From Bradyrhizobium icense (GTDB lineage Bacteria; Pseudomonadota; Alphaproteobacteria; Rhizobiales; Xanthobacteraceae): a stretch of DNA of 64,000 nt. The notes under the pieces were generated by a model. It was not told the origin of the DNA. It was given only the letters and a program-made list of their open reading frames with translations, and made no database searches. Below are positions 44,609-53,017 of the stretch, in pieces. The DNA lies in assembly GCF_001693385.1 (NCBI RefSeq), contig NZ_CP016428.1, forward strand, positions 3,658,001 to 3,722,000. The letters run 5' to 3'. Position numbers and translations under genes: made by a program. How positions within the stretch are numbered: position 1 is the first letter of the stretch; each line of letters opens with the position of its first letter.

Positions 44609-45156
44609 GAACCGACAAAAAGAAACTCCCCGCCGTCGTCGAACGGTTCATCCTGCACTGGGGCGATATGGGAGATGAGTGGGGCGTCAATCGCTCCGTC
44701 AGCCAGATCCACGGCCTGCTTTACCTCGCCGAGGCGCCGATGACGGCGGAGGATATCGCGGAGACGCTCGGCATGGCGCGGTCCAACGTCTCCAACTCGA
44801 TCAAGGAATTGCTGGCCTGGAATCTGATCCGCCGGGTGCCGATCCTCGGCGACCGCCGCGATCATTTCGAGGCCGAGACCGACATCTGGGAAGTGGCGGC
44901 GCGGATCGCCGCCGGCCGCAAGGAGCGCGAGATCGATCCTGCCGTCGATGCACTGCGCGCCTGCGTTTCCGACGCGGCCGATGATCCGACCATCAGCCCG
45001 GTCGCGGCCAAGCGGCTGAAGGAGATGCTGGCTTTCACCGAACTGGTCGACCGCTGGTACACGCAGATGCTGCATGTGCCGCGGCCGAGGCTGGTGGCGC
45101 TGATCAAGCTTGGCGAGAAGATCGTCAGCTTCTTGCCGGCGGGGAAGTCCAGATAG
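44599..45156 (+). CDS. GbsR/MarR-type winged-helix regulator
   Basis: Protein of 185 residues. The GbsR-like N-terminal segment (VVERFILHWGDMGDEWG) leads into a winged HTH (SQIHGLLYLAEAPMTAEDIAE, then MARSNVSNSIKELLAWNLI). A helical C-terminal domain follows. Homologs repress choline/glycine-betaine genes in Bacillus, but close alphaproteobacterial relatives have other targets. Here the downstream DUF4166 and epimerase genes, 27 bp on, are the probable targets. The ATG at 44599 has no ribosome binding site; see the leaderless promoter entry. Confidence 0.86.
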   Translation: MTERTDKKKLPAVVERFILHWGDMGDEWGVNRSVSQIHGLLYLAEAPMTAEDIAETLGMARSNVSNSIKELLAWNLIRRVPILGDRRDHFEAETDIWEVAARIAAGRKEREIDPAVDALRACVSDAADDPTISPVAAKRLKEMLAFTELVDRWYTQMLHVPRPRLVALIKLGEKIVSFLPAGKSR

Positions 45157-45183
45157 GGCATAGGGGCAGCGCAGGAGCGTGTG

Positions 45184-45849
45184 ATGGCGTCCACCAGATT
45201 ACCCAGGTTTCCCGCAACGCCTGCCTCGAACACCATCCTGCTCGACGACCGCCGCTTCCATGATCTGTTGCCCGACGAGGAGTGGGGCCGCCTGCCGCTG
45301 GCGATATGGCGGCGTTTTTCCAAGCGTTTTGCGGATGGCGAGACCGTCGTCTATGTCGGCGAAGTTGAGGAGGCGAGTTTTAGCCGCGCCGGCTGGTGGC
45401 TGGCGCAGCTCGCGCGCCTGATCGGCGGGCCGCTGCCAACGGGCTCCGCGACCGGCGTGCCCATGGCCGTGATGGTGACCGAGGATGCGGCGAGCGGCGG
45501 CCAGATCTGGACCCGCATCTGCGCGCGCAGCAACGGCTTTCCGCAGGTCATCCATTCCGCAAAACGGTTCGCCGGACCGACCGGGCTCGAAGAATATGTC
45601 GGCTACGGCGTCAGCATGGCGTTGCGCATTTCCGTCGAGCACGAAGCGCTGGTGTTTCGCAGCGTCGGCTATTCCTTGCAGATCGGGCCGTTGCGGTTGC
45701 CGCTGCCGCCCTGGCTCACGCCCGGCGACCTCACCGTGACCCATTCCGACCTCGGCGCCGGCATGTTCCGCTTCACGCTCGAGATCGTTCATCCGCGCTT
45801 TGGCCGGCTCATTCGTCAGTCCGCCGTGTTCATGGAGGCCGCATCATGA
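45184..45849 (+). CDS. DUF4166-domain protein
   Basis: Protein of 221 residues: LLPDEEWGRLPLAIWRRFSK, LARLIGGPLPTGSATGVPM, IWTRICARSNGFPQVIHSAK, LTVTHSDLGAGMFRFTLEIVH. This is the DUF4166 pattern, often fused or adjacent to NAD-dependent epimerases, with unknown function. It could begin at the GTG at 45181 or the ATG at 45184. The TGA overlaps the next gene's ATG (ATGA). Confidence 0.82.
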   Translation: MASTRLPRFPATPASNTILLDDRRFHDLLPDEEWGRLPLAIWRRFSKRFADGETVVYVGEVEEASFSRAGWWLAQLARLIGGPLPTGSATGVPMAVMVTEDAASGGQIWTRICARSNGFPQVIHSAKRFAGPTGLEEYVGYGVSMALRISVEHEALVFRSVGYSLQIGPLRLPLPPWLTPGDLTVTHSDLGAGMFRFTLEIVHPRFGRLIRQSAVFMEAAS

Positions 45850-47283
45850 CTTCGCTGCTCTGGATCCTGATCGCTATTCAGGTCGTGATGGGCGTGTTCG
45901 ACACGTTCTACCATCATGAACTGACCGAGCGGCTCGCGTGGCGACCGTCGCAGCGTTATGAGCTGCAGCTTCATGCGTTGCGCAACATGCTGTATGCGCT
46001 GTTGTTCCTGGTGCTGGGCTGGCTAGAGGTGCACGGCATTTTCGCCATGCTGATCATCGCAGTGCTGGTCGCCGAGATTGTCATCACGCTGATGGATTTC
46101 GTCGAGGAGGACATGAGCCGGAAATTGCCGGCCAGCGAACGCATCAATCACACGCTGCTCGCGATCAATTACGGTGCCATTCTGGTGCTGCTGCTGCCGG
46201 TCCTGATCTCTTGGGCGATGCAGCCGAGCGGAATCCAATCGGCTTACGCGAGCTGGCTCAGTCTGATCGCCGCGGCGGCAGCCGTTGGCGCTGCACTGTG
46301 CGGCCTGCGCGATTTCACCGCCTCAAAGCGTCTTTCGCGCATGACGAGTGCGCCAGCGGCAAGCCTGGTTGAAAAACTGCCCGCGCGGCAGACCGTGCTG
46401 GTCACCGGCGGCACCGGCTTCATCGGCAGCCGCCTGGTCGCAGGCCTGACGGGGGCAGGGCATCAGGTAATCGTGCTGGTGCGTAATCCGGCGAAGGCCG
46501 AGATGCTGCCGCCGCCGATCACGCTGATCACGAGCCTCGATCAGCTCCCGACCGACGCCCGTATCGATGCCATCGTCAATCTCGCGGGCGAGCCGATCGG
46601 CAACGGGCTATGGACCGAAGCCAAGCGCCGCAGGATTCTGGATTCCCGCATCAACATGACCGGCGACGTCGTCCACCTGATCGCGCGACTTGAACGTAAA
46701 CCCCACCGTGCTGGTCTCGGGCTCGGCGATCGGCTGGTACGGGCTCTGGCAGGACCAGGTGCTGACGGAATCCGCCAAGTCCCACGCCTGTTTCAGCCAT
46801 GAACTGTGCGACGCGTGGGAGAAGGCGGCGCGTGCGGCGGAAGAGCACGGCGTGCGGGTGGTCTACTTACGGATCGGCCTCGTGATCGGCACCGACGGCG
46901 GCTTCATCACGCGAATGCTGATGCCGTTCGAATTCGGCCTCGGCGGACCGCTGGGCACGGGACGGCAGTGGATGTCGTGGATCGAGCGCGACGATCTGAT
47001 CCGCCTGATCGCCCACGTCATCGCGCGTTCGGAAATCTCGGGACCCGTCAACGCGACGGCGCCGATCCCGGTCACCAATTTGAAATTCACTGAAGAGCTC
47101 GGCCGCCGCCTGCGCCGGCCTGCAGTGTTCCGCATCCCCGGCGGGCTGCTGCGCCGTATCGGCGGCGATTTCGCCAATGAATTGCTGCTGGGTGGCCAGC
47201 GCGTGTTGCCGAACAAGGCGCTCAGCAACGGTTTTGTATTCCGGCACGAAACGCTGCGCAGCGCGTTCGAGGCGATCTTGTGA
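45846..47283 (+). pseudogene. Membrane-fused TIGR01777-type epimerase, frameshifted
   Basis: The first 285 codons give four or so membrane helices (LLWILIAIQVVMGVFDTFYH; MLYALLFLVLGWLEVHGIFA and further segments to about 155), then a short-chain epimerase with VLVTGGTGFIGSRLVAG (about 183-199). The run CCCC at 46701-46704 has one base more than the frame requires. After it the epimerase continues in another frame: VLVSGSAIGWYG, then LRIGLVIGTDGGF to the end at 47283. With one C fewer the product is a full-length about 478-residue protein. Either a recent mutation or a homopolymer sequencing error. It is coupled to the DUF4166 gene. Confidence 0.82.
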
Positions 47284-47310
47284 GGAGTTAAGTGCCCGGC
47301 CAGTCAGCGG

Positions 47311-48828
47311 TCACCGGGGCAGTTTCGCGATCGCCCGGCTGAGCTCGTGGATTTCGTATGGCTTGCGCAGAATCGGAAAGTCGCCGCGCACGTTCAGCGC
47401 TGCGTCGCTATAGCCGCTGGTCAGGAGGATCGGCAGTCCTGGCCTTACGGCCTTCAGGTGGCGCGCCAGACCGAGCCCGTCCATTTTGCCGGGCATCACG
47501 ATGTCGGAGAAGACGAGGTCTATTCTGTCGAGTTCGATTTCGCGCAACGCGGCTTCGGCGCTTGCCACCCTGCGGACGGTGTAGCCGAGCTGTTCGAGCA
47601 GGCCGGTGCTGACGGCTGCAACATCAGGATTGTCTTCCACCAGCAGCACGGTGCCGCTTCCGCTGGTTTCGACGGCGTCGACCTCCCCGGCAGCGTTAGC
47701 GGCCTCCATTCGAGGCAGCAGGATCGTGATCCTCGTGCCCTTGCCGAGCTCGCTCGCCACCTCGACCGTTCCGCCGGCCTGATGGGCGAAGCCGTGAACC
47801 TGCGATAGTCCAAGACCCGAGCCCTTGCCGATCGGCTTGGTGGTGAAGAAGGGATCGAAAATCTTGCCGAGCACATCAGGCGCGATGCCGGTGCCGGTAT
47901 CTTCCACCGAGATCGCGACATATTCTGTATCGGCCTCGGTTGGCGTGTCGTTGTGCGCCGATATCGTGATGACGCCGCCGCCCGTCATGGCGTCGCGCGC
48001 GTTGATGACGAGGTTGACCAGCGCCGTCTCGAATTCGGTGACGTCGACCATCACCGGCCAAACGCCCGCGTCGACCTCGAGCTGCAATGTCACCGCGCTG
48101 CCGACACCGGTATCGAGGACTTCGCGCGTCGCATCGATGCGTTCGGCGACGTCGACCGCCTGCGGATCGACGCTCTGCCGCCGCGCGAACGTCAATAACT
48201 GGCTGGTGAGAGAAGCGCCGCGCTTGGTCGCCCCTTCGATCGCCGATAGCGCACGCTGACATTTGGGGTCGTCGCCAACCGCCTTCTTCAGCGTGTGAAG
48301 ACTGCCGCTGATGACCATCAGAAGATTGTTGAAGTCATGGGCCACGCCGCCCGTCAGTTGGCCGAGTGCATCGAACTTCTGCGATTCCGCGAGCTGCTGC
48401 TGCATCCGTTCGAGCTTGAGCTGGGCTTCGCGGCGCTCGGTAACGTCCCGGGTAATCTTGGCAAAGCCGATGAGCTTGCCATCCTCGTAGATCGGGTCGA
48501 TGACGACGCTGGCCCAGAAGAACGTGCCGTCCTTGCGAACGCGCCAGCCTTCCTCCTCATAACGGCCGTGTTCCCGGGCAATGCGCAATGCGCGTAGCGG
48601 ATTGCCATTCGCGCGATCGACTTCGGTATAAAAGCAGGAAAAATGCTGTCCGATGATTTCGGCGGGCGCGTAACCCTTGATCCGCTGGCCGCCGATGTTC
48701 CAGCTCGTCACCACCCCGGTCGGATCCAGCATGTAAAGCGCGTAGTCGGAAACGCCTTCAACCAAGAGTCGGAAATTGCGTTCGCTTTCGAATAGATCCC
48801 TTTGCTGCTGCTGATCTTTTTTCGACAT
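47311..48828 (-). CDS. PAS hybrid sensor histidine kinase
   Basis: Soluble protein of 505 residues. A single PAS/PAC (about 14-135; ERNFRLLVEGVSDYALYMLD), HisKA with His162 in GVAHDFNNLL, HATPase (about 270-380; GKGSGLGLSQ) and a C-terminal receiver (about 395-500) with the Asp in VFSDIVMPG near 440. Closely related in layout to the kinase at 34677. No partner response regulator is adjacent. Faces the epimerase gene across 27 bp. Confidence 0.92.
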   Translation of the reverse strand: MSKKDQQQQRDLFESERNFRLLVEGVSDYALYMLDPTGVVTSWNIGGQRIKGYAPAEIIGQHFSCFYTEVDRANGNPLRALRIAREHGRYEEEGWRVRKDGTFFWASVVIDPIYEDGKLIGFAKITRDVTERREAQLKLERMQQQLAESQKFDALGQLTGGVAHDFNNLLMVISGSLHTLKKAVGDDPKCQRALSAIEGATKRGASLTSQLLTFARRQSVDPQAVDVAERIDATREVLDTGVGSAVTLQLEVDAGVWPVMVDVTEFETALVNLVINARDAMTGGGVITISAHNDTPTEADTEYVAISVEDTGTGIAPDVLGKIFDPFFTTKPIGKGSGLGLSQVHGFAHQAGGTVEVASELGKGTRITILLPRMEAANAAGEVDAVETSGSGTVLLVEDNPDVAAVSTGLLEQLGYTVRRVASAEAALREIELDRIDLVFSDIVMPGKMDGLGLARHLKAVRPGLPILLTSGYSDAALNVRGDFPILRKPYEIHELSRAIAKLPR

Positions 48829-48909
48829 CCGACCTGCCCATTTAACTGGCGCAAACGCTTGTGCTGCCGATTGGTTCCACGGCCGTCGGGCTTTTTAACG
48901 AAATGGTGG

Positions 48910-49764
48910 TTATCGCGCTGCGGCCACACTTCTGAACGTCGCCGCCAATGTCCGCAGCGCCGCGAGCTTGGTTGGGTCGCTGACCTTCGAGTGCAGCAAG
49001 ACCTTCGAGGAAGCGAGTCGCGGCAGCCCGTCGGCCGGCCCGATATCGACCAGACCCGCCGGCGCAATCCGCCGGGCCAGCGGCGCTACCGCGAGGCCAG
49101 CCAATGCCGCGGCGGCCACGGCGGTGACGCCGCCGCCGACAAAGCTCTCGTTCCATGCGATGCCGGCCTTGTCGAGGGCACGGATCGCGAGCGCGCGTAC
49201 GCCGCAGGGCGGGGCCAGCATCGCCAGCGGCAGCCTCTCGCCGCGGCGCCAGGCCAGACCTTTGGCGGCAAACCAGCCGAAGCCATCTTCGGTCAGCTTC
49301 TCGCCGCCGCGTCGGCTGCCTTCCTGCCGGACCACCACGGCATCGAACTCGCCGGCATCGTAGGCGTCGAGCATCTGGCGCGAGAAGCCGATGGTCACGG
49401 AAAGCGCCAGTTGCGACACCGCATGCAGCCGTTCGAGCAGCGGCACCAGTTCGGGTCCTGCGGCATGATCGGAGATCCCAAGCGACAATAGCGGGCGCGG
49501 GGGCTTGTCGTCGCCCGACAGCGCACGGTCATGCGCCTCGATCAGCGCGCGGGCGTGCGGCAGGAACGCAGCGCCCTCGGCGGTCAGCGCGACCGCCCGC
49601 GGCGAGCGCTCGGCCAGCCGCCGGCCTACCACGCTCTCCAGCCGCTGCAGCTTCATGCTGATGGCGGCCTGTGTCGTGCCAAGCGCTTCGGCGGCGCGCG
49701 TGAAACTTTGCAGTTCGGCGACCAGAAGAAACGCCTGCACCGTATCGATATCCAGCGTGCTCAT
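48910..49764 (-). CDS. LysR-family transcriptional regulator
   Basis: Protein of 284 residues from the ATG at 49764 (MSTLDIDTVQAFLLV). Winged HTH at 1-60 (FTRAAEALGTTQAAISMKL) and an effector domain. Two other in-frame ATGs lie 8 and 12 codons upstream (49788, 49800) and cannot be excluded. It is divergent from the tautomerase gene at 49882, with an AT-rich intergenic stretch (AATACTTATCATTGTTATG) at 49777-49795 that suits a promoter or operator. It probably controls that gene. Confidence 0.88.
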   Translation of the reverse strand: MSTLDIDTVQAFLLVAELQSFTRAAEALGTTQAAISMKLQRLESVVGRRLAERSPRAVALTAEGAAFLPHARALIEAHDRALSGDDKPPRPLLSLGISDHAAGPELVPLLERLHAVSQLALSVTIGFSRQMLDAYDAGEFDAVVVRQEGSRRGGEKLTEDGFGWFAAKGLAWRRGERLPLAMLAPPCGVRALAIRALDKAGIAWNESFVGGGVTAVAAAALAGLAVAPLARRIAPAGLVDIGPADGLPRLASSKVLLHSKVSDPTKLAALRTLAATFRSVAAAR

Positions 49765-49881
49765 AGCATCATCAACAATACTTATCATTGTTATGAACAA
49801 AGATAAGATACCAAAATGGCGGCCGCGGGTCTAGCTGAGGGGGAAGCGCAATACCTGCGCGCCCGCTCAAGGAGAACGACC

Positions 49882-50309
49882 ATGCCGCTCATCACCGTCA
49901 CCTATTCCAGCGCCCGCAAAGCGCCGTCGCTGAAGGCCGGGATTGCGTCCGCCGTCAGCGATCTCACCGCGCGAATCCTGCGCAAGGATCCGAAGGTCAC
50001 CGCCGTCATCGTGAAGTCGGTCGAGGCTGCCGATTGGTTCGCCGGCGGTAAATCGCTCGCCGAGCAGAACTTCGCCAGCTTCTGGCTCGACGTTCACGTC
50101 AGCGAAGGCACCAACACAAGGACGAGAAGGCGGCCTATCTCGCCGCGCTATTCCAGCGCATGGGCGAACTGCTCGGGCCGCTGCATGAAGAGAGCTACGC
50201 CCATGTCGACGAAGTGAAGGGCGACGCCTATGGCTTCGGCGGCCTCACCCAGGAGCGCCGCTACATCGCCGGCCAACTCGAAGTCGCGCCGCGGAAGGCT
50301 GCGGTGTGA
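49882..50309 (+). pseudogene. Tautomerase-family protein, frameshifted
   Basis: The first 78 codons read a tautomerase with an N-terminal Pro after Met (MPLITVTYSSARKAPS), the catalytic residue of the family, through FWLDVHVSEGTNT. At about 50116 a base is missing (ACACAAG where ACACCAAG would keep frame). The other frame then gives EKAAYLAALFQRM, HEESYAHVDEVKGDAY and GFGGLTQERRYIAG to a TGA at 50307. If one C were restored the product would be an intact 143-residue protein. GGAGAACG precedes the ATG. Divergent from a LysR gene. Confidence 0.8.
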
Positions 50310-50361
50310 AGATCGCCCGACGAGCGGACGGCGCGCGGCGCCGTCCGCTCGGCTCTCCACT

Positions 50362-50661
50362 TCACACGATCAGCACTCCCAGCACGGCCGCGGTCGCTGC
50401 GACAAGCGAGGACGCAATCACGGTGGCTCGCCAAAGCAGTTGCTGCCGCGCCGCGCGGCGATCCTGGAATGCCAGCCAGTCGCGGACGAACCCGGCGGGG
50501 ATGTCCATCGTGACGCTACGTCTGTTCGGATGATGCAGTTCGTGATCTGCGAACATGGCGCGCACGTTCGCCACGCCCAAACGGTCAAGTGCGCAATTCC
50601 ATTCCCAGGCGTGCGTGCTGTTGGTCCATCGGTTCTCGAAGGGAAGCCTGTGCGACATCAT
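50362..50661 (-). CDS. Small tail-anchored membrane protein
   Basis: Protein of 99 residues. A charged soluble part (ENRWTNSTHAWEWNCALD, RRSVTMDIPAGFVRDWLAFQ) and a C-terminal membrane helix (ATVIASSLVAATAAVLGVLI, about 78-97). No signal peptide and no known domain. The C-terminal anchor suggests an inner-membrane protein with its N-terminus in the cytoplasm. Start MMSH; the second Met is an alternative. Confidence 0.6.
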   Translation of the reverse strand: MMSHRLPFENRWTNSTHAWEWNCALDRLGVANVRAMFADHELHHPNRRSVTMDIPAGFVRDWLAFQDRRAARQQLLWRATVIASSLVAATAAVLGVLIV

Positions 50662-50768
50662 CGCGACCTCCGCTAAACACCGCCTGCCTCTGGATATGTG
50701 GCCCCATTCGTCGTGGCGGAAGACCTCGAGGAAGAGCGGCGATAGCCACTGGCATCCGTTCGACAGTT

Positions 50769-51497
50769 TCAGGCGCTCGCCGCGGGCAAGCGCGCCATGG
50801 TCGTTCCGAACACCTCCTGGAATGCCCGCCGGAGCGCGATGTCGACGTCTTCCATCGCCACGGGCAGGCCGAGGTCGACCAGCGAGGTCACCCCGTAGCG
50901 CGGGTCGACGACGCCGCAGGGGACGATGGCGGAAAAATGCGAAAGCTCCGGCTCGACATTGATGGCGATGCCGTGGAACGACACCCAGCGCCGCAAGCGC
51001 ACGCCGATCGCGGCGATCTTGTCTTCATGGCCGACACCCTTGTCCGGCCGCCGGACCCAGACGCCGACACGATCCTCGCGGCGCTCGCCGCGCACGTTAA
51101 AGGCATCGAGCGTGCGGATGATCCATTCCTCGAGACCGGCAACATAGGCGCGCACGTCCGGTCGCCGCCGCTTGAGGTCGAGCATCACATAGGCCACCCG
51201 CTGGCCGGGCCCGTGATAGGTGATCTGTCCGCCGCGGCCGGTGGTGAACAGCGGGAAACGCGGGTCGAGCAGGTCGCCTTCCTTGCCGCTGGTGCCCGAC
51301 GTGTAGAGCGGGGGGTGCTCCAGGAGCCAGACCAGCTCGGTCGCCTTCCGCTCGGCGATCTCGGCTGCGCGTTCCTCCATGGCGGCCACGGCCTCGGGAT
51401 AGGGTACCGGTTCCGCCGAAATCCGCCATTCGACCTCGCCGCCGCCCTGGGCATGCGCGAATGTCGTCAAATCAAGGCTTTGGCGGCTATTAACCAT
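50769..51497 (-). CDS. lipB: Lipoyl(octanoyl) transferase LipB
   Basis: Protein of 242 residues, the full length of Lip[20 protein letters not shown] holds the substrate-binding HGPGQ motif; [18 protein letters not shown] carries the conserved Lys and His; [12 protein letters not shown] has the catalytic Cys (about 193). It transfers the octanoyl group from acyl-carrier protein to apo lipoyl domains, the first step of lipoate synthesis. Confidence 0.96.
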   Translation of the reverse strand: MVNSRQSLDLTTFAHAQGGGEVEWRISAEPVPYPEAVAAMEERAAEIAERKATELVWLLEHPPLYTSGTSGKEGDLLDPRFPLFTTGRGGQITYHGPGQRVAYVMLDLKRRRPDVRAYVAGLEEWIIRTLDAFNVRGERREDRVGVWVRRPDKGVGHEDKIAAIGVRLRRWVSFHGIAINVEPELSHFSAIVPCGVVDPRYGVTSLVDLGLPVAMEDVDIALRRAFQEVFGTTMARLPAASA

Positions 51498-51561
51498 TGG
51501 CTAACCATAACGTGGTCAGGTGGGAACCACACCCATTTAGTCCCCCTTTGGCGGTTCAGAA

Positions 51562-51804
51562 GTGGCCACCCTCGATAAAGTCAGCGTCGATCTCATGGTG
51601 GTGCTCGGCACCACGACCATGCCCATTCACCAGGTGATGCGGCTTTCCCGCGGCGCCATCATCGAACTGGACGCCACCGAGGCGGACGAGGTCAAGATCC
51701 TCGCCAATACCTTGCCCATTGCCTCCGGCGTGGTGCTGGTCGATCGCAACCGCATCGCGGTCGAAGTCAAGCAAATGCTGCCGAAATCCCCTGATGTCAG
51801 GTAG
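51562..51804 (+). CDS. Short FliN-like (SpoA-domain) protein
   Basis: Protein of 80 residues starting at GTG. It is one surface-presentation (SpoA) domain as in the C-terminal half of FliN: KVSVDLMVVLGTTTMPIHQV, MRLSRGAIIELDATEADEV, GVVLVDRNRIAVEVKQ. FliN is a C-ring switch protein of the flagellar motor; this copy lacks the FliN N-terminal part and stands outside any flagellar operon here, so it may be a short FliN or a stand-alone relative. Divergent from lipB. Confidence 0.82.
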   Translation: MATLDKVSVDLMVVLGTTTMPIHQVMRLSRGAIIELDATEADEVKILANTLPIASGVVLVDRNRIAVEVKQMLPKSPDVR

Positions 51805-51901
51805 TTATCGGAGCGCAAAACCTCCTTGTCCCTCCATCCCTGATTTGTTACATCGCAGCCGTTGATCCGGCGGGCTGCAATCCTTCCAGCCGGTATCCCA
51901 A

Positions 51902-51986
51902 GCGCTCGTGGCGGAATTGGTAGACGCGCTGCCTTGAGGTGGCAGTGAGTAACATCGTGGGGGTTCGAGTCCCTCCGAGCGCACCA
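51902..51986 (+). tRNA. tRNA-Leu (anticodon GAG)
   Basis: An 85-nt type II tRNA. Acceptor GCGCTCG/CGAGCGC, D region GCGGAATTGGTAGACGC, anticodon arm CTGCC-TTGAGGT-GGCAG (anticodon GAG), a long variable arm, T arm GGGGG-TTCGAGT-CCCTC, discriminator A and an encoded CCA at 51984-51986. An integrase remnant starts 27 bp downstream. Confidence 0.97.
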
Positions 51987-52012
51987 TTCACCCACGTTTG
52001 GCGTTGAAATCC

Positions 52013-52515
52013 TTAAGGTTTTTTCCGGAAGTTACTGATCGGCGCTACTGCTGCGTTCACGGCTCGCAACAGCGTGAAATCCCCGATGTTCTCGTTTTGG
52101 CTATGGTCGAATGACACCAGCTTCTCCATGCCGCTGGCGCCCAGTTGGTCGCGCCTGGCCTTGGCAATGTAGTGGGCGGGCATCTTCGGGTCGGTCCAGC
52201 CGAACATTGCCATCATCTGTGCCTCCGTGCAGTCGGCATACGCGGCAGCCTCGGCTCTCGTCTTTCGCACGCCATGGCAGCTCTTCTTAGGTTCGTTGGC
52301 CTGCCATCACGGCGTACTTCTTGAACTTGTTGGTCCATGACTTCTTGGTCATCGGCTCGATGCGGCCGTTGCTGTCACCGACCCGCTTGCCGACGAACAC
52401 CTCCTCGCCGATGATCCCGGCCGCGCGAGCCGTCCGCAGGCTCCCGGCGAAGTCGGGATGGATCGGTACCGTCACGGTGGTGCGGCCTTGACTCTTCTCG
52501 GTGGCGATCTGGAAC
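52013..52515 (-). pseudogene. Tyrosine integrase remnant, truncated and frameshifted
   Basis: The upstream part (52515 downward) reads FQIATEKSQGRTTVTVPIHP then LRTARAAGIIG, VFVGKRVGD and TNKFKKYAVMAG, the catalytic-domain middle of a phage-type tyrosine recombinase. The frame shifts at about 52297; downstream SCHGVRKTRAEAAAYADC and MFGWTDPKMPAHYIAKARR follow, carrying the conserved H-x-x-R-box arginine and the nucleophile Tyr of the last segment. The N-terminal half is absent, with a stop just upstream. It reads toward tRNA-Leu. It is dead as annotated. Confidence 0.8.
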
Positions 52516-52898
52516 GACGTTCAGGAGTCACTCTAGTGAAGGCAGATAAAACTTGGAGTATTGTGAGATAGTCGAAAGAGCCAAAAATCATCGTGAGCTA
52601 GCGAAGTCGAAGAAGAAGATAGCGATCATTTTCTCTTGATCGGCTTAGCTGGGACAGTTGCGCAGTTTCTCTAGGGCTTCTTGAGCGCTTCCAATGCTGC
52701 GGCCTTGAGGCGTCGGGGGCGGCGCCGACCTCGTACATGCCCCTACATGAAATGTCCGATGACACAGAACGCACTGGCCCGTGCAGTGGCCTTTGGCTTT
52801 GGTAATTCACTACGATCGATGCTGGGACTTCATATCGAGCGCTCGGTCTTCGCCGCTATGCCGCCGACGGAAAGATCACGGACGCCTGGCGATTCTCG
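52516..52898. other. Non-coding debris
   Basis: No gene recognised between the integrase remnant and the tRNA-Arg remnant. Composition is AT-richer near 52530-52640, unlike the surrounding genes, which fits decayed acquired DNA. Confidence 0.5.
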
Positions 52899-52947
52899 CG
52901 GCGCACCAGACACGATTCAAACGTGTGACTTTGCCTTCGGAGGGAAG
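52899..52947 (-). pseudogene. tRNA-Arg (CCG) remnant, 3' half
   Basis: Read on the minus strand: CCCTCCGAAGGCAAAG (anticodon arm, CCG), then TCACACG-TTTGAAT-CGTGT (T arm with loop TTTGAAT for the usual TTCGAAT), then CTGGTGC-G-CCG where CGGGTGC-G-CCA is expected. So the anticodon-loop-to-3'-end half of tRNA-Arg(CCG) is present with a few changes; the acceptor 5' half and most of the D arm are not recognisable. Such 3' halves mark integrase attachment sites. Comparison is with the canonical form as remembered. Confidence 0.6.
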
Positions 52948-53017
52948 TGGCTGAGCCAGGTAGGAACGAGGTGTCGTGCGACTGCGGGACCGCATGCAGC
53001 CACAGAACGTCGCACAC

